NCBI RefSeq assembly: GCF_001586215.1
Contig: NZ_CP014634.1
Location: forward strand, 1,426,001-1,490,000
Direction: 5' to 3'
DNA length: 64,000 nt
Origin: Corynebacterium simulans
Lineage (GTDB): Bacteria; Actinomycetota; Actinomycetes; Mycobacteriales; Mycobacteriaceae
Shown: positions 36,248 through 46,658 of the stretch, one piece after another
How the letters are laid out: each line of letters starts with the position of its first letter
How positions within the stretch are numbered: position 1 is the stretch's first letter
The notes under the pieces: generated by a model
What the model was told of the DNA's origin: nothing
What the model saw: only the letters and a program-made list of their open reading frames with translations
Databases searched by the model: none
Made by a program: the position numbers and the translations under genes

Positions 36248-36769
36248 TTATCCGTAGGTATCTTGCGAGCCTTGCGGTTTCACCCACTGCCGGCCCTGAT
36301 AATTGCGGTGTTGCTTAGGGCCTTGAATACGCAGTTCAACGATGACGTCGGGGCCAAGGCGGTCGGCGATCTTGCGCAAGATCTGGCGTTGCAGATAGCG
36401 CAGCTCCGTAGCCCACACAGAGGCATCGCAAGAAATATAGACGACCTTATCCTTAATGCGCTCGGGCTTCGTGTGTGCGGCGATGCGCTCGCCCACCAGG
36501 TTGGTCCAATTGCCCATGACCCAACCATCAGCCAGCTCGTTTTCCCACCCGCGGCTCACAATCTCCTTGTTCAGCGTGGCACCGAGGCTAGGGATATCCA
36601 GGCTGCGGCGCTGCCGCCTACCATCGGGGCCGGTGGGCCTGCCCACGCGGTATTTCTTCGCCGGTGCATCGTGACTGATCTTCATCTTCGGCGCTGGCTT
36701 ATCCAATTTGGGAGCATTCTTGGAATTTGAACGCACACGCTCAAAGAAATCCTGAATAGGATCAGTCAT
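36248..36769 (-). CDS. dciA: DUF721/DciA-family replicative helicase loader
   Basis: A 173-residue basic protein between recF and gyrB. The DUF721 core lies in the second half ([61 protein letters not shown]), after a disordered basic N terminus. DciA is the ancestral loader and activator of the DnaB helicase in most bacteria that lack DnaC/DnaI. The start overlaps the recF end by eight bases. Well supported by family and position. Confidence 0.9.
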   Translation of the reverse strand: MTDPIQDFFERVRSNSKNAPKLDKPAPKMKISHDAPAKKYRVGRPTGPDGRRQRRSLDIPSLGATLNKEIVSRGWENELADGWVMGNWTNLVGERIAAHTKPERIKDKVVYISCDASVWATELRYLQRQILRKIADRLGPDVIVELRIQGPKQHRNYQGRQWVKPQGSQDTYG

Positions 36770-37928
36770 CTTCGCGCACCTTTGTAATTTCAGAAATTCG
36801 CCCCTCTTGAGTATCCCGAACGGAGACTTCGTAGCGAACGATCGGTTCTAGGTTGCCGGGCAGGTCCTCATCCATGGCGGCGGTGATCAGCACTTGCTCA
36901 GCTTCCATGGCTAGGTGCACAAGCTTCTCCCGGCGCTTAGCATCGAGTTCGGCGAAAACATCGTCGAGGATCAAAATTGGATCGGTGCCTTCCTCGCGCA
37001 AGAGGTTGAACTCGGCAAGGCGCAATGAAATGGCATATGACCAGGTCTCGCCGTGACTTGCAAAGCCTTTTGCCGGCTGCGTTCCGAGGTTGAGCACGAG
37101 ATCATCGCGGTGCGGGCCCACCAGGGAGATGCCACGCTCGATCTCGCGCTGCCGCTTAGCGGCAAGCTCGGTGAGCATCACGGCTTCCAGTACGTCGCGG
37201 TCAGAGACGTCGATCGTAGATTTGTACTCGATGTGGGCTGGCCGCGATTCCGGGGCCAGGCCTGAATAGGCGGATGGGATCAGCTCGCTTAAGGCGTCGA
37301 CAAGCGCGAGGCGTGCCTGAATCACCTGCGCGCCTAGATGTGCGAGCTGGGCGTCCCAAACATCCAACGTGGCCAAAGCCGAGGCACCATCGGCGTCATC
37401 GTAGCCGCGGCGCAGGCTTGACGACGCCGACTTTAAAAGCGCATTGCGCTGCTTTAAGACCTTGTCATAATCCGCCTTTACCCCAGCTAAGCGCGGGGTA
37501 CGCGAGGCGATGATGTCATCCATGTAGGTGCGCCGCTCAGCCGGCTCACCACGCACGAGCGCGAGATCCTCAGGCGAGAACAACACGCTTTTGACTACAC
37601 CCAATAACTCGCGCGGGCTTTTCAGCCGCGTGCGATTGATCTGGGCTTGGTTAGCCGCGTGCGGTTTGATGAGCAGATGCGCGGTAAGCTCGCGGCCCTG
37701 ATTGACGGCAGTGGTGGAGATTCTGGCATTAGCGGCACTTTGACGTACCAACGGCGCGTCGTGGCTAACACGGTGCGAGGACAGGTGGGCCACGTACCCG
37801 ATCGCCTCGACGATGTTGGTCTTGCCAAAACCGTTGCGTCCGACGAACAAAGTGATCCCCGGGCCGAGCTCAATATGTAGCTCAAGCCACGAGCGAAAAT
37901 CCCGGACGTCGAGTTCGCGTATGAACAT
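36762..37928 (-). CDS. recF: DNA replication and repair protein RecF
   Basis: A 388-residue SMC-like ATPase that helps load RecA at gapped DNA. It has Walker A (GRNGFGKTN), the RecF signature [11 protein letters not shown], and Walker B ([12 protein letters not shown]). The length is typical for actinobacteria. Its ATG shares a base with the dnaN stop (TAATG), so it is coupled to dnaN. The downstream end overlaps dciA. Confidence 0.97.
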   Translation of the reverse strand: MFIRELDVRDFRSWLELHIELGPGITLFVGRNGFGKTNIVEAIGYVAHLSSHRVSHDAPLVRQSAANARISTTAVNQGRELTAHLLIKPHAANQAQINRTRLKSPRELLGVVKSVLFSPEDLALVRGEPAERRTYMDDIIASRTPRLAGVKADYDKVLKQRNALLKSASSSLRRGYDDADGASALATLDVWDAQLAHLGAQVIQARLALVDALSELIPSAYSGLAPESRPAHIEYKSTIDVSDRDVLEAVMLTELAAKRQREIERGISLVGPHRDDLVLNLGTQPAKGFASHGETWSYAISLRLAEFNLLREEGTDPILILDDVFAELDAKRREKLVHLAMEAEQVLITAAMDEDLPGNLEPIVRYEVSVRDTQEGRISEITKVREDD

Positions 37929-39109
37929 TAACCTGGCAGACGGACCGGCATCAGAAGGTAGGTGAAGTTGGTCTCCGGGGTTGGGAAGACTCCATCCTCA
38001 TCTGCCATCGGCATCTCCTCTGGCTCCGGAATCATAATTGCTGGGCGGGAAGGCTCAGTGAAGCCGAAGACCACGCGGTCAGTATGGACCACGGCCAGGC
38101 CATCCTTGAGGTAGCCCGGGTTAAAGGCGATGGTGAATTCATCGCGGCCGGTAAATGCACAAGGCAAAGTCTCGTCTGCCTTACCGGAATCCGCGCCAGC
38201 TGCCAGGGTGACCTGACCTTCAGAAAAGTCCATGCGGATCTGGGCGTTGCGATCAGTCAGCAGGGAAACGCGGCGGATGGCTTCCTGCAGCGGAGCAACC
38301 TCGATGCTGGCCATTGCGGTATGCGTCTTTGGCAGCAGCGGAGAGACGTTTGGGAAGTCTGCATCCAGCATGCGGGTGGTGGTCTCGCGGTTATCCGCGT
38401 GCAGACCAAACAGGCCCTCTGCGCCAATGTTTTCGCCGGTGCCTACCGCGATCTCCACTGGGATGTTGAGGTGAGTATCAAGGGAGCGGCCGGTGTCTTG
38501 CAAGGTTTTCGCAGGAACCAGCAGCTTTGCCTTTACGTCAGGGGATACCGGATCCCACTCGAAAGTGCGCATGGCCAGGCGGAAACGGTCGGTAGCAGTC
38601 ATTTCGACGTGGGAACCGTTGATTTCCATATGCACGCCGGTCAGCATCGGCAGAGTGTCATCCTTGCCGGCAGCGGATGCGACCTGGCTGATGGCCTCAA
38701 CGAAAAGCTGTGGGTTGATGGTGCCGGTGACCTCCGGCAGAACCGGCAGCTGCGGGTAATCATCGAGTGGAATGATAGGCAGCTCGAAGCGGGAAGAACC
38801 GCAGGTGAGCAGGACCTTGGAATCCTGCTGGGTCATCTCGACTTCCTTGTTCGGAAGGGTGGCAACGATGTCTGCGAGCAGCTTACCGGCGACGGCGATG
38901 CGGCCTGGTTCGTCGATCATTGCCGCGATGCGTACGCGAGTAGAAACTTCGTAGTCGAAGCCGGTGAATTCCAAACCATTGTCATCGGCGGTGATAAGCA
39001 TCGCGCGAAGAACAGGCTGCGTCACCTTGGAAGGCAGACTACGGGCTACCCAAGCAACTGCGTTGGCCAGATCATCTTTGGCAACACGAAATGACACAGA
39101 TTGGTCCAT
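37928..39109 (-). CDS. dnaN: DNA polymerase III beta sliding clamp
   Basis: A 393-residue processivity clamp with three repeats of the clamp fold. Recognisable parts are the opening [35 protein letters not shown], and the C-terminal MPVRLPG with PEPEEMPMA just before. It encircles DNA and tethers DNA polymerase III. It is separated from dnaA by 545 bases that include a dnaA terminator, so it is transcribed from its own promoter in the DnaA-box region. Confidence 0.98.
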   Translation of the reverse strand: MDQSVSFRVAKDDLANAVAWVARSLPSKVTQPVLRAMLITADDNGLEFTGFDYEVSTRVRIAAMIDEPGRIAVAGKLLADIVATLPNKEVEMTQQDSKVLLTCGSSRFELPIIPLDDYPQLPVLPEVTGTINPQLFVEAISQVASAAGKDDTLPMLTGVHMEINGSHVEMTATDRFRLAMRTFEWDPVSPDVKAKLLVPAKTLQDTGRSLDTHLNIPVEIAVGTGENIGAEGLFGLHADNRETTTRMLDADFPNVSPLLPKTHTAMASIEVAPLQEAIRRVSLLTDRNAQIRMDFSEGQVTLAAGADSGKADETLPCAFTGRDEFTIAFNPGYLKDGLAVVHTDRVVFGFTEPSRPAIMIPEPEEMPMADEDGVFPTPETNFTYLLMPVRLPG

Positions 39110-39654
39110 GGTCTCGATGAGCTCCTTGCTGGGTTCTAGCTGGGTTGATTTTTGTAAGTAACAAAAGCTGTTTCCAACTTACCGCATAGGCGCCGTGCGA
39201 CAGACTTTTGTAATTTACTCGCGGCCTGGCGCCTCGGGCCGAGGCGAGGGCGAGAATTACACACATCCCCTTTTTACTTAAGGGATCAGGAAAAATAGTT
39301 AGTAGTAGTAATAACCGTTGTGAGATCTGTGGATAACGCCCTAAAAGGCAAGGTGACGGGCCCGATCCGCGCTGTGATCGTGGTTGTGGGATCAGTGTGA
39401 TCAAATTACATAAATTGTGAGTAACCGGAGGGGTGCCGGTTTTATCCACAATCTATCCCCAGGATTGTGGAATTTGATCACAGCATTGATCACAAGCTCC
39501 TGATCAGGGCGAATGCTTTGTGAAAAACAAAAATGTGTCGAAGATCTATGAATTACAACAATGAAATTACACAGATGTGAATAACGCTGTGGATAAAAAT
39601 AACCCGCCACCTAAGTGCAGGTGGCGGGTTATATTTCTAGCTGCAGAAAGCGTT
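39110..39654. other. dnaA-dnaN intergenic region with DnaA boxes (part of oriC)
   Basis: No gene is present in these 545 bases. Perfect DnaA boxes lie at 39328-39336 (minus), 39442-39450 (plus) and 39588-39596 (minus); variants at 39453-39461 and 39576-39584. AATTACA recurs at 39255, 39404, 39551 and 39565, and in reverse at 39209-39215. TGATCA palindromes lie at 39398, 39475, 39487 and 39501. The region must also hold the dnaN promoter. In related genera the dnaA-dnaN gap is a functional origin element. Confidence 0.85.
39601..39630 (-). terminator. dnaA transcription terminator
   Basis: AACCCGCCACCT-aagtgc-AGGTGGCGGGTT is a perfect 12-base-pair hairpin 25 bases after the dnaA stop. On the minus strand it is followed by ATTTTTAT. 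Confidence 0.9.
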
Positions 39655-41199
39655 TTAAGAACGGCTGTGGTTCTTGATCCTTTGCGTCAGCGCCTGGATC
39701 TCATCGTAGGTATTGCGGTTTTCTGTCATTTCCTTACGGATCTTGCGATCGGCATAAATGACAGTCGTATGATCCTTGCCTCCGAACTGATCACCAATCT
39801 TCGGCAAGGAAAGCTCAGTCAGCTCGCGGCAGAGATACATAGCCAACTGGCGGGCATGAGCGACGGCGCGCTTCTTGCCCGCACCACGCAGGGTCTCGAC
39901 GTCGATGTCGAAGAACTCTGCTGTTACTTCCATGATCGCGGTTGCCGTAATTTCACGTCCCGCTGCATCGGGCGCGAGATCGTGCAATGCGATCTCCGCC
40001 ATCTCTAAGCTGATCGGTTCGTTAACCAAAGAGGAATAAGCAGAAACGCGAATCAGCGCGCCTTCAAGCTCGCGAATAGAAGACTCGAAGCGCGAAGCGA
40101 TGAGCTCTAGAACAGATCGATCTACTTCGGTGCCGTCCGCAGCTGCCTTCTTCATCAAGATGGCTATGCGGGTCTCGAGATCTGGCGGCTGAATATCCGT
40201 GATCAAACCACCTTCGAAGCGAGTGCGCAGGCGATCCTCCAAGGTGGTCAGCTGCTTCGGCGGACGGTCAGAAGATAAAATGATTTGCTTATTGGCTTGA
40301 TGCAGTGCATTAAAGGTATGGAAGAACTCCTCCTGAGTCGATTCCTTACCCTCCAAGAACTGAATGTCATCAACCATCAAGATGTCCAGATTGCGATAAC
40401 GCCGCTTGAAGGACTCCTGGCGGTCATCGCGCAAAGAATTGATGTAGTCGTTAGTAAATTCCTCGGAAGAAACGTACTTCACGCGCAGACCCGGATGCAG
40501 AACCTGCGCGTAGTTGCCCGCGGCGTGCAACAGGTGGGTTTTGCCTAGGCCGGAGCCGCCCCAAATAAACAGTGGGTTATAAGCACGCGCTGGATTTTCC
40601 GCTACGGCCACCGCCGCGCCGTTGGCAAAGCGGTTGGAGGAACCGATAACGAAGTTTTCAAACGTGTGCTTTGGGTTCAGCGACTCTTCCCTATTGGGAT
40701 CGTGCGCCGGCTGCTCACGCGGAATGCGGGCATCTGCATTGTGCTGGGGCTGGTATTGCTGCTGTTGCTGGTTGTAATGATCAGCCAGTTCATCCAAGCT
40801 CGCCGGGGCATGGCTGGTCTGCCAAGCCTGCTGTGGCGGCTGGTACTGCTGCGGTGACGGCGCCTGCGGTGCTTGAGCCGGGGCGTCGTTAAGCGGTGCT
40901 TCTTCTTCCACCGGATTGGCCAGAGTTACAGCAAGCGTGCAAGGCCTGCCCAGGTGCCGGGTAAGGGCACGCGAGATGTGTGAGCCGAGATCGGTTTCGA
41001 TGACTGCCTTGGCCTTTTCATTGTGTGCTGCCAGTAGTGCGTAGCCATCCATCATCATGATGGGTCGCGCGAGCTGCAGATACAGTCGCTGCGTGTGGTT
41101 GAAGTTGGGTACCTCTGAGTTGGGTTTCTCAGATTGGGCGAGCAGATCTTCCACTACTGCTCGCCAGTTGGCGTTAAGTACCGCTTGTTGATCAGTCAA
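39655..41199 (-). CDS. dnaA: Chromosomal replication initiator DnaA
   Basis: A 514-residue AAA+ initiator. Domain I (about 1-90) binds helicase. Domain II is a long Gln/Pro-rich linker with Q-tracts (about 105-170). Domain III has Walker A (GGSGLGKTH), Walker B ([12 protein letters not shown]) and the sensor regions. Domain IV has the DnaA-box-reading helix with [15 protein letters not shown]. It opens oriC by binding TTATCCACA boxes, which flank the gene on both sides. DnaA boxes in the upstream region suggest autoregulation. Confidence 0.98.
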   Translation of the reverse strand: MTDQQAVLNANWRAVVEDLLAQSEKPNSEVPNFNHTQRLYLQLARPIMMMDGYALLAAHNEKAKAVIETDLGSHISRALTRHLGRPCTLAVTLANPVEEEAPLNDAPAQAPQAPSPQQYQPPQQAWQTSHAPASLDELADHYNQQQQQYQPQHNADARIPREQPAHDPNREESLNPKHTFENFVIGSSNRFANGAAVAVAENPARAYNPLFIWGGSGLGKTHLLHAAGNYAQVLHPGLRVKYVSSEEFTNDYINSLRDDRQESFKRRYRNLDILMVDDIQFLEGKESTQEEFFHTFNALHQANKQIILSSDRPPKQLTTLEDRLRTRFEGGLITDIQPPDLETRIAILMKKAAADGTEVDRSVLELIASRFESSIRELEGALIRVSAYSSLVNEPISLEMAEIALHDLAPDAAGREITATAIMEVTAEFFDIDVETLRGAGKKRAVAHARQLAMYLCRELTELSLPKIGDQFGGKDHTTVIYADRKIRKEMTENRNTYDEIQALTQRIKNHSRS

Positions 41200-41816
41200 C
41201 GCGCCTACCTTGTGCGGCCTTCCCAGAAGAAGGCCCTAGTTCGGACGGAGAAAAATTTACAGTGAATTTCACGGACGTATCCACATCGAAAATTGCGGCA
41301 CGACCTTGATCTCCACAGAGTTATCCACAGATGTGGAACAAATGTTTATCCACAGCCTAGTCGATGGCTGTGGATAACTATCAATCGGGTACTTTAGGCT
41401 ATTTACCTGCTGGAATACAAAAAGTCTAAAGCTGAGATTTAGAGTTATTCACACCTTGTGGACGGCTGTGGAATTCGATTCTTTAGTTTTACCGCCGAGT
41501 TAGCGGGGCTGTCTAACGCTTTTCGGCGCTTGCATGGCGTGAACCTAAAATGCAAGCCGCCGTATGTGCTCTGACCCCGCAAAGTAGCCTTTTAGCTGCA
41601 GATAAAAACATCTTTGTAATTTTGGGTACACCCGGGTGTCGATTTGTTCAAGGCTGCATTCGTCACGTAATCTGTCATGGTCTATCGCAACAGAAGACGT
41701 TGCGCGTGAGTGTGAACCCACTCCCAAGGGTTGCTAACTACTCACATATCCATTCATCAGTGGAGCTGGGGGAATGACTTTCCCTGGGCTCCGCGCACAA
41801 CTTCAAGGAGATAATC
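41200..41816. other. dnaA-rpmH intergenic region with DnaA boxes (oriC candidate)
   Basis: No gene is present in these 617 bases, and transcription diverges here (dnaA on minus, rpmH on plus). Perfect DnaA boxes are at 41321-41329 (plus), 41346-41354 (plus) and 41369-41377 (minus). Variants are at 41277-41285 (GTATCCACA) and 41445-41453 (TTATTCACA). A-T-rich stretches follow at 41400-41460 and 41590-41630. Gene orientation flips here, as expected at an origin, so this and the dnaA-dnaN gap together are the best oriC candidate. Confidence 0.88.
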
Positions 41817-41960
41817 GTGGCAAAGGGTAAGCGTACCTTCCAGCCCAACAACCGTCGTCGCGCTCGTAAGCACGGCTTCCGCACCCGCATGAGCACCCGT
41901 GCAGGTCGCGCTATCGTCGCAGCTCGTCGTAAGAAGGGCCGCGCAAAGCTGTCGGCATAA
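41817..41960 (+). CDS. rpmH: 50S ribosomal protein L34
   Basis: A 47-residue, strongly basic ribosomal protein starting with [23 protein letters not shown], ending [10 protein letters not shown]. The sequence matches L34 ([13 protein letters not shown].HGFR.RMsTraGr.i...RR.KGR..L). An AAGGAG ribosome-binding site precedes the GTG. It is the first gene of the rpmH-rnpA-yidD-yidC-rsmG cluster on the right replichore. Confidence 0.97.
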   Translation: MAKGKRTFQPNNRRRARKHGFRTRMSTRAGRAIVAARRKKGRAKLSA

Positions 41961-41962
41961 TC

Positions 41963-42322
41963 GTGCTTCCAGCCCAGCATAAGCTCACTTCGCCAGCGGA
42001 ATTCCGCAGGACGATCAAGGGCGGCAAGCGGGCCGGTACACGTACGGTTGTTGTGCACTTTCGTAACAACGCCAGCCAAGACACCAAATTCGATATTGCG
42101 GCCGCCGGCCCAAGGTTCGGATTGGTTGTTTCAAAAGCCGTCGGGAATGCAGTGGTTCGCCACCGCACCTCCCGGCGGCTTCGGCATGTGTGCAGGTCCC
42201 TCTTTCCGGATCTTCCACCGACCGCAGATCTGGTTATCCGCGCGCTTCCCGCAAGCGCCACAGCGAGCAGTGAGCAATTAGAAAAAGACATCCGCAAGGC
42301 TCTGCGTAAATGCGGTATGTAA
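41963..42322 (+). CDS. rnpA: Ribonuclease P protein component
   Basis: A 119-residue basic RNase P protein that assists the catalytic RNA in 5' maturation of tRNA. Family features: [18 protein letters not shown] opening, [25 protein letters not shown] (the RNR-like motif, here HRTSRRLR) and the C-terminal DLVIRALPA strand. The GTG start lies two bases after the rpmH stop. Its end overlaps the yidD start by 13 bases. Confidence 0.95.
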   Translation: MLPAQHKLTSPAEFRRTIKGGKRAGTRTVVVHFRNNASQDTKFDIAAAGPRFGLVVSKAVGNAVVRHRTSRRLRHVCRSLFPDLPPTADLVIRALPASATASSEQLEKDIRKALRKCGM

Positions 42323-42585
42323 ATTCTTCCGGTGCCGAAATCCCGGAAGCTAAGGGTGCGGCAAAACCGATGGTAAAAGCGGTGCGCTTCTACCAAAAGT
42401 ATTTCTCACCCCTTAAGATGGTTTCCACCTGTCGTTTTGAACCGACTTGCAGTGCCTACGCCCTCGAAGCACTCTCCGTTCACGGAGCTATCAAAGGCGC
42501 CGGCATGGCCATCGCTAGGGTTTGCAAATGCGGCCCTTGGCATCCGGGCGGGTTTGATCCCGTACCCGGCACGAACAACAACTGA
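42310..42585 (+). CDS. yidD: Membrane protein insertion efficiency factor YidD
   Basis: A 91-residue YidD protein. The family pattern is complete: [56 protein letters not shown], with the three conserved Cys. It overlaps rnpA and precedes yidC, its functional partner in inserting membrane proteins. A short N-terminal extension precedes the core, so a Met at residue 21 is an alternative start. Confidence 0.95.
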   Translation: MRYVNSSGAEIPEAKGAAKPMVKAVRFYQKYFSPLKMVSTCRFEPTCSAYALEALSVHGAIKGAGMAIARVCKCGPWHPGGFDPVPGTNNN

Positions 42586-42594
42586 GGACTATCC

Positions 42595-43581
42595 TTGCTT
42601 AATATCATCTATTGGCCGATCTCGGCCGTCTTGTGGTTCTGGCACTGGCTTTTGAGCTTCGTGATGGATCCTTCTTTGGGAATCACGTGGATTCTCTCGA
42701 TTGTCCTGCTGACGTGGACGCTCAAGGCCATCATGGTCAAGCCGACCATCACTCAGCTGCGCTCATCCCGCAAGATGCAGGAGATCCAGCCGCAAATCCA
42801 AGAGCTGCGTACCAAGTACGCGAATGACCAAACCAAGGCTGCGCAAGAGATGCAGCGCATCTACAAGGAATCTGGCGTTCGCCCGATGGCAGGCTGCCTG
42901 CCGATCTTCGCTCAGATCCCAATGTTTATTGGTCTGTTCCATGTTCTGCGCGCCTTCGACCGCACCATTCACACTGCGGGTGGCTTCGGTCACCCAGCTG
43001 ATGAGCCAATGTCGGTGGAGGCTAACGCGAACACTGCGAACTACATCTTCAAGCCGGAATTGGTGCAGCAGTTCCTAGACGCCAAGATCTTTGGCGTTCC
43101 GCTGATTACCAACTTGCGCGTGAACTCGCCGATTCTGGATCAGCAGGGCATCACGACGTCGCAGGCAGCGGTCATCATCGTTCCGTTGATTGCCATCATT
43201 GCGGTTTTGACCCACTTCAATGCCCGTATGTCGCTCAACCGCCAGGAGGCACGCCGTGCTTCCGGTAAGACTCCGACCCCGCAAGGCCAGAACGCTGAGA
43301 TGATGCAGCAGCAGATGGCAATCATGAACAAGATGATGCTGTGGGTCATGCCAGGCATGCTGGTCTTCTCCGGTGCTATTTGGCCTATTGGCTTGCTGTT
43401 CTACATGTTGGCCAACACCGTCTGGACCTTCTTCCAGACTCGCATCGTGTACAAGAAGATGGATGAGGAAGAGGAGCGAGAGGCAGCCGCCAAGGCAGAA
43501 CTCAAGCGCACTTCCGCACCGAAGCCAGGTGTGCGCAAGAAGGACAACCGCACCAAGAAACAGCGCAAAAACAACAACTAA
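42595..43581 (+). CDS. yidC: Membrane protein insertase YidC
   Basis: A 328-residue Oxa1/YidC insertase without the large periplasmic domain of Gram-negative forms. It has five hydrophobic segments. The substrate groove segment (WILSIVLLTWTLKAIMVKPT, with the conserved positive residue), the cytoplasmic coiled coil (QIQELRTKYANDQTKAAQEMQRIYKESGVRPMAGCLP) and the basic C-terminal tail are visible. The start is TTG nine bases after the yidD stop. Confidence 0.95.
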   Translation: MLNIIYWPISAVLWFWHWLLSFVMDPSLGITWILSIVLLTWTLKAIMVKPTITQLRSSRKMQEIQPQIQELRTKYANDQTKAAQEMQRIYKESGVRPMAGCLPIFAQIPMFIGLFHVLRAFDRTIHTAGGFGHPADEPMSVEANANTANYIFKPELVQQFLDAKIFGVPLITNLRVNSPILDQQGITTSQAAVIIVPLIAIIAVLTHFNARMSLNRQEARRASGKTPTPQGQNAEMMQQQMAIMNKMMLWVMPGMLVFSGAIWPIGLLFYMLANTVWTFFQTRIVYKKMDEEEEREAAAKAELKRTSAPKPGVRKKDNRTKKQRKNNN

Positions 43582-43596
43582 AAACAGGAGTTTCTA

Positions 43597-44205
43597 GTGT
43601 CCGATTTGGACCCGTCTGAAGTATTTGGCTCCCGCCTGCCACTCGCGCAGGCTTACCACGATTCGCTCGCTACAGACGGGTCCATTCGTGGTTTTATAGG
43701 CCCGCGCGAAGTCCCGCGCCTGTGGGAGCGCCATCTTCTCAACTGTGCCGTGATCGGCGATGTCATGCCGGAAGGCGCCCGCGTAATCGACGTCGGCAGT
43801 GGCGCAGGCCTCCCAGGCATCCCGCTGGCCATTGCGCGCCCAGATCTTGATATCACTCTGATCGAGCCGCTCCTAAAGCGCTCTAATTACCTGTCTGAGG
43901 TCAAGGAGCTGCTGGACCTAGATAACGTCACCGTCATCCGCGGCCGCGCCGAAGAAGGCCCAGTGAAAAAGGCCGTGAAGGGTGCAGACATTGTGACCTC
44001 TCGCGCCGTCGCGCCCTTGGGCAAGCTTGCCAAGTGGTCGCTGCCATTGGTCAAGGTGGGCGGCGAGATGATCGCTTTGAAGGGTGAGTCCGTGCATGAG
44101 GAGCTGGAGCGCGACGCAGCTGAGCTAAAGCGTGCTGGCGCAGGTAAAGCCGAGGTCATCACCATCAAGGGCACGACTATCATCCGTGTCCCCCGCGTGA
44201 ACTAG
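43597..44205 (+). CDS. rsmG: 16S rRNA (guanine-N7)-methyltransferase RsmG
   Basis: A 202-residue SAM-dependent methyltransferase (GidB) modifying G527 of 16S rRNA. The RsmG opening [37 protein letters not shown] is followed by the SAM motif [21 protein letters not shown] and the [19 protein letters not shown] segment. The GTG start has an ACAGGAG site. Loss of RsmG commonly gives low-level streptomycin resistance. It is followed by parA. Confidence 0.96.
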   Translation: MSDLDPSEVFGSRLPLAQAYHDSLATDGSIRGFIGPREVPRLWERHLLNCAVIGDVMPEGARVIDVGSGAGLPGIPLAIARPDLDITLIEPLLKRSNYLSEVKELLDLDNVTVIRGRAEEGPVKKAVKGADIVTSRAVAPLGKLAKWSLPLVKVGGEMIALKGESVHEELERDAAELKRAGAGKAEVITIKGTTIIRVPRVN

Positions 44206-44215
44206 AGTAGACGGC

Positions 44216-45064
44216 ATGACTAATCCACGTCTTATCACCATCGCGAACCAGAAAGGCGGCGTCGGCAAGACCACGTCGGCTGTCAATCTAGCCGCGGCGC
44301 TTGCTGAGGCCGGCAAAAAAGTGTTGGTGATCGACCTGGACCCGCAGGGCAATGCCTCAACTGCGGTGGGCGCTGCTCATACCTCAGGCACTGATTCGAG
44401 CTACGAGGTCTTGCTGGGAGACCGCACTGCGGAGCAAGCAATGCAGCCGTCTCCTTCTAGCACCAATCTCTTCTGTATTCCCGCCACCATTGATCTGGCT
44501 GGCGCGGAGATCGAAATGGTCTCGCTGGTACGCCGTGAGTTTCGCCTTTATGACGCACTCCATAACGGCTTCCTTGAAGAGCACGGCTTCGAGTACGTCT
44601 TCATTGATTGCCCGCCTTCGCTGGGCCTTTTGACCATTAATGCCATGACCTGTGCCGAAGAGGTCATCATTCCTATCCAGTGCGAGTACTACGCACTGGA
44701 GGGCGTGGGCCAGCTGCTTGGCAACATCTCCATGATTCGTGAGCACCTCAACGAGGAACTACATATTTCCGCCGTTTTGCTCACCATGTATGACGCCCGC
44801 ACCAAATTGGCAGAGCAAGTTGCCCATGAAGTGTGCGAACAATTCGGCGCCGTAGTTCTTGGTAATGTAATTCCGCGTTCGGTGCGCGTGTCTGAGGCGC
44901 CGGGTTACGGCAAGACTGTTATCTCCTATGATCCTTCTTCCACCGGTGCTAGGGCTTATTCGGCGGCGGCCCGCGAGCTCGATTCGCGCGGTGACTACCG
45001 CCCGCACCCCACCACTGGCGCCATCGGCGTTAGCCCAGAGATTTTCGCTGAATTGGAAGGATAA
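44216..45064 (+). CDS. parA: Chromosome partitioning ATPase ParA
   Basis: A 282-residue ParA/Soj ATPase. It has the deviant Walker A ([19 protein letters not shown]), Walker A' ([15 protein letters not shown]) and Walker B ([16 protein letters not shown]). It forms a DNA-bound gradient that moves ParB-parS complexes, and in corynebacteria interacts with the polar scaffold. It is followed eight bases later by parB. A consensus parS site lies at 63933 in this window. Confidence 0.97.
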   Translation: MTNPRLITIANQKGGVGKTTSAVNLAAALAEAGKKVLVIDLDPQGNASTAVGAAHTSGTDSSYEVLLGDRTAEQAMQPSPSSTNLFCIPATIDLAGAEIEMVSLVRREFRLYDALHNGFLEEHGFEYVFIDCPPSLGLLTINAMTCAEEVIIPIQCEYYALEGVGQLLGNISMIREHLNEELHISAVLLTMYDARTKLAEQVAHEVCEQFGAVVLGNVIPRSVRVSEAPGYGKTVISYDPSSTGARAYSAAARELDSRGDYRPHPTTGAIGVSPEIFAELEG

Positions 45065-45072
45065 GTTTTAGC

Positions 45073-46083
45073 ATGACGGAACAAAAGCAAGGTGGCCTCG
45101 GCAAGGGTCTTGCAGCACTTATCCCTTCTGGCCCCGATGCCCCATCCCGCAAGCCGCGCCTTGGTAACGATGCAGCAGATATCATCCTTGGCGCTGCTAC
45201 CGGCGGTCCAACTGGTGATAAGCCCCGCGTGAAGGGCGCGCCAACCATTCCACAGGGCGCTAATAAGAAGCGTCAGGCAAAGCCTTCCGTGATCGGCGCT
45301 ACCTACCGTGAGATCGCGGTCGGTGACATCATCCCTAACCCAAAGCAGCCGCGTACCGTCTTCGACGAAGAAGGCCTCGCAGAACTCGTTCACTCCATCA
45401 AGGAGTTCGGCCTGCTCCAGCCGGTCGTCGTGCGCCCGGCAGATGAGGGCGGCTTTGAGCTCATCATGGGTGAACGTCGTTGGCGTGCTTCCTCCAAGGC
45501 GGGGCTTGCCACCATTCCGGCCATCGTCCGCGATACCAAGGATGACAACCTCCTGCGCGATGCCTTGCTGGAGAACATCCACCGCGTGCAGCTTAATCCA
45601 TTGGAAGAGGCACACGCCTACCAGCAGTTGCTGGAGGAATTCGGCGTCACCCAGAACGAGCTGGCTGACCGCCTCGGCCGTTCCCGCCCGCAGGTGACCA
45701 ACATGATTCGCCTACTCAAGCTCCCGGTGAACGTGCAAAAGCGCGTCGCTGCTGGCACCTTATCCGGCGGCCATGCGCGTGCCCTGCTGGGCCTGCCCGA
45801 TGCTGAGGCCATGGAGCTCATCGCCAACCGCATCATCGCAGAAGGCCTGTCCGTCCGTGCCACCGAGGAAGCGGTTACGCTGTACAAGAGGGGCGATAAG
45901 CCACAGGAGAAGAAGCCTGCTGCCCCGCAGCCACAGTACTTCACCGATTCCGCAGAGCGCCTGTCTGACCGCTTCGACACCAAGGTCACCGTCACCATGG
46001 GCAAGCGCAAGGGCAAGATGGTCGTCGAATTTGGCGATCAGGAAGATTTCGAGCGCATCCTTGGTCTCATCGAGGGCAAGTAA
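45073..46083 (+). CDS. parB: Chromosome partitioning CTPase/DNA-binding protein ParB
   Basis: A 336-residue ParB. After a basic N terminus ([12 protein letters not shown]) come the ParB/Srx CTPase motifs ([41 protein letters not shown]), the helix-turn-helix ([24 protein letters not shown]) and a C-terminal dimerisation domain. It loads at parS and spreads as a CTP-dependent clamp. Its stop overlaps the start of the next gene. Confidence 0.97.
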   Translation: MTEQKQGGLGKGLAALIPSGPDAPSRKPRLGNDAADIILGAATGGPTGDKPRVKGAPTIPQGANKKRQAKPSVIGATYREIAVGDIIPNPKQPRTVFDEEGLAELVHSIKEFGLLQPVVVRPADEGGFELIMGERRWRASSKAGLATIPAIVRDTKDDNLLRDALLENIHRVQLNPLEEAHAYQQLLEEFGVTQNELADRLGRSRPQVTNMIRLLKLPVNVQKRVAAGTLSGGHARALLGLPDAEAMELIANRIIAEGLSVRATEEAVTLYKRGDKPQEKKPAAPQPQYFTDSAERLSDRFDTKVTVTMGKRKGKMVVEFGDQEDFERILGLIEGK

Positions 46084-46658
46084 TGCTCGTCGAGTCAGTC
46101 AAGGAAGGGGTAGAAATCAACCCCTTGGCGGCTCGTTCCATCTTTTGGGAGCTTGATACTGAGGTAACTGATCCCGCCTTCGAGAAAGAGGCGTGGATTT
46201 CCGCTGTGCTCCTAAGCGCCGGCGACTGTGGCCTAACGGTGGGCAACGAGGCTACGGTCTTCTTCTGCCCCGCTGATTATGCCCCTGGGGCGTCCAAGCT
46301 GCCTACCGCTCCCGTGAGCCAGGACGCAGCTTTGCTGTCCTCATTGTTTGTGAAATCCCATCGCGCGGCACGTGGCTTGGAAGCGGTGCTTCTCGACGCC
46401 GCGATTATGAACCTTTCCTCGCGTGAGTTCAGCGCGGTAGAAGCCTTTGGCTACCGCGACGCAAAAGAGGCAGAGTTTCTATTACGCGAAAAACCCGCCT
46501 TCATCGGGCTTCTGTCAGTAGAAACCTTAGAATCGGCGGGTTTTATGGTGGTCCAAGACCACCCCGTTACTCCACGGCTGCGCCTGGATCTCCCACCAGC
46601 CTTCGACCTACTCTCGGCCGCTGCGGTAGAAGATCTGCTAGCAAAAGCTTTGGCTTAA
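46083..46658 (+). CDS. GNAT-like protein downstream of parB, unknown function
   Basis: A 191-residue protein whose ATG begins at the last base of the parB stop (TAATG). The order of segments resembles a GNAT fold: EAWISAVLLSAGDCGLTVGNEATVFFCPADYAPGA, AALLSSLFVKSHRAARGLEAVLLDAAIMNL, then YRDAKEAEFLLREKPAFIGLLSVETLESAGFMVVQDHP. The acetyl-CoA P-loop is not canonical (HRAARGLEAVLLD), so activity is unsure. Coupling to parB is notable. It converges on the cwlM-like gene with a four-base overlap. Confidence 0.75.
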   Translation: MLVESVKEGVEINPLAARSIFWELDTEVTDPAFEKEAWISAVLLSAGDCGLTVGNEATVFFCPADYAPGASKLPTAPVSQDAALLSSLFVKSHRAARGLEAVLLDAAIMNLSSREFSAVEAFGYRDAKEAEFLLREKPAFIGLLSVETLESAGFMVVQDHPVTPRLRLDLPPAFDLLSAAAVEDLLAKALA

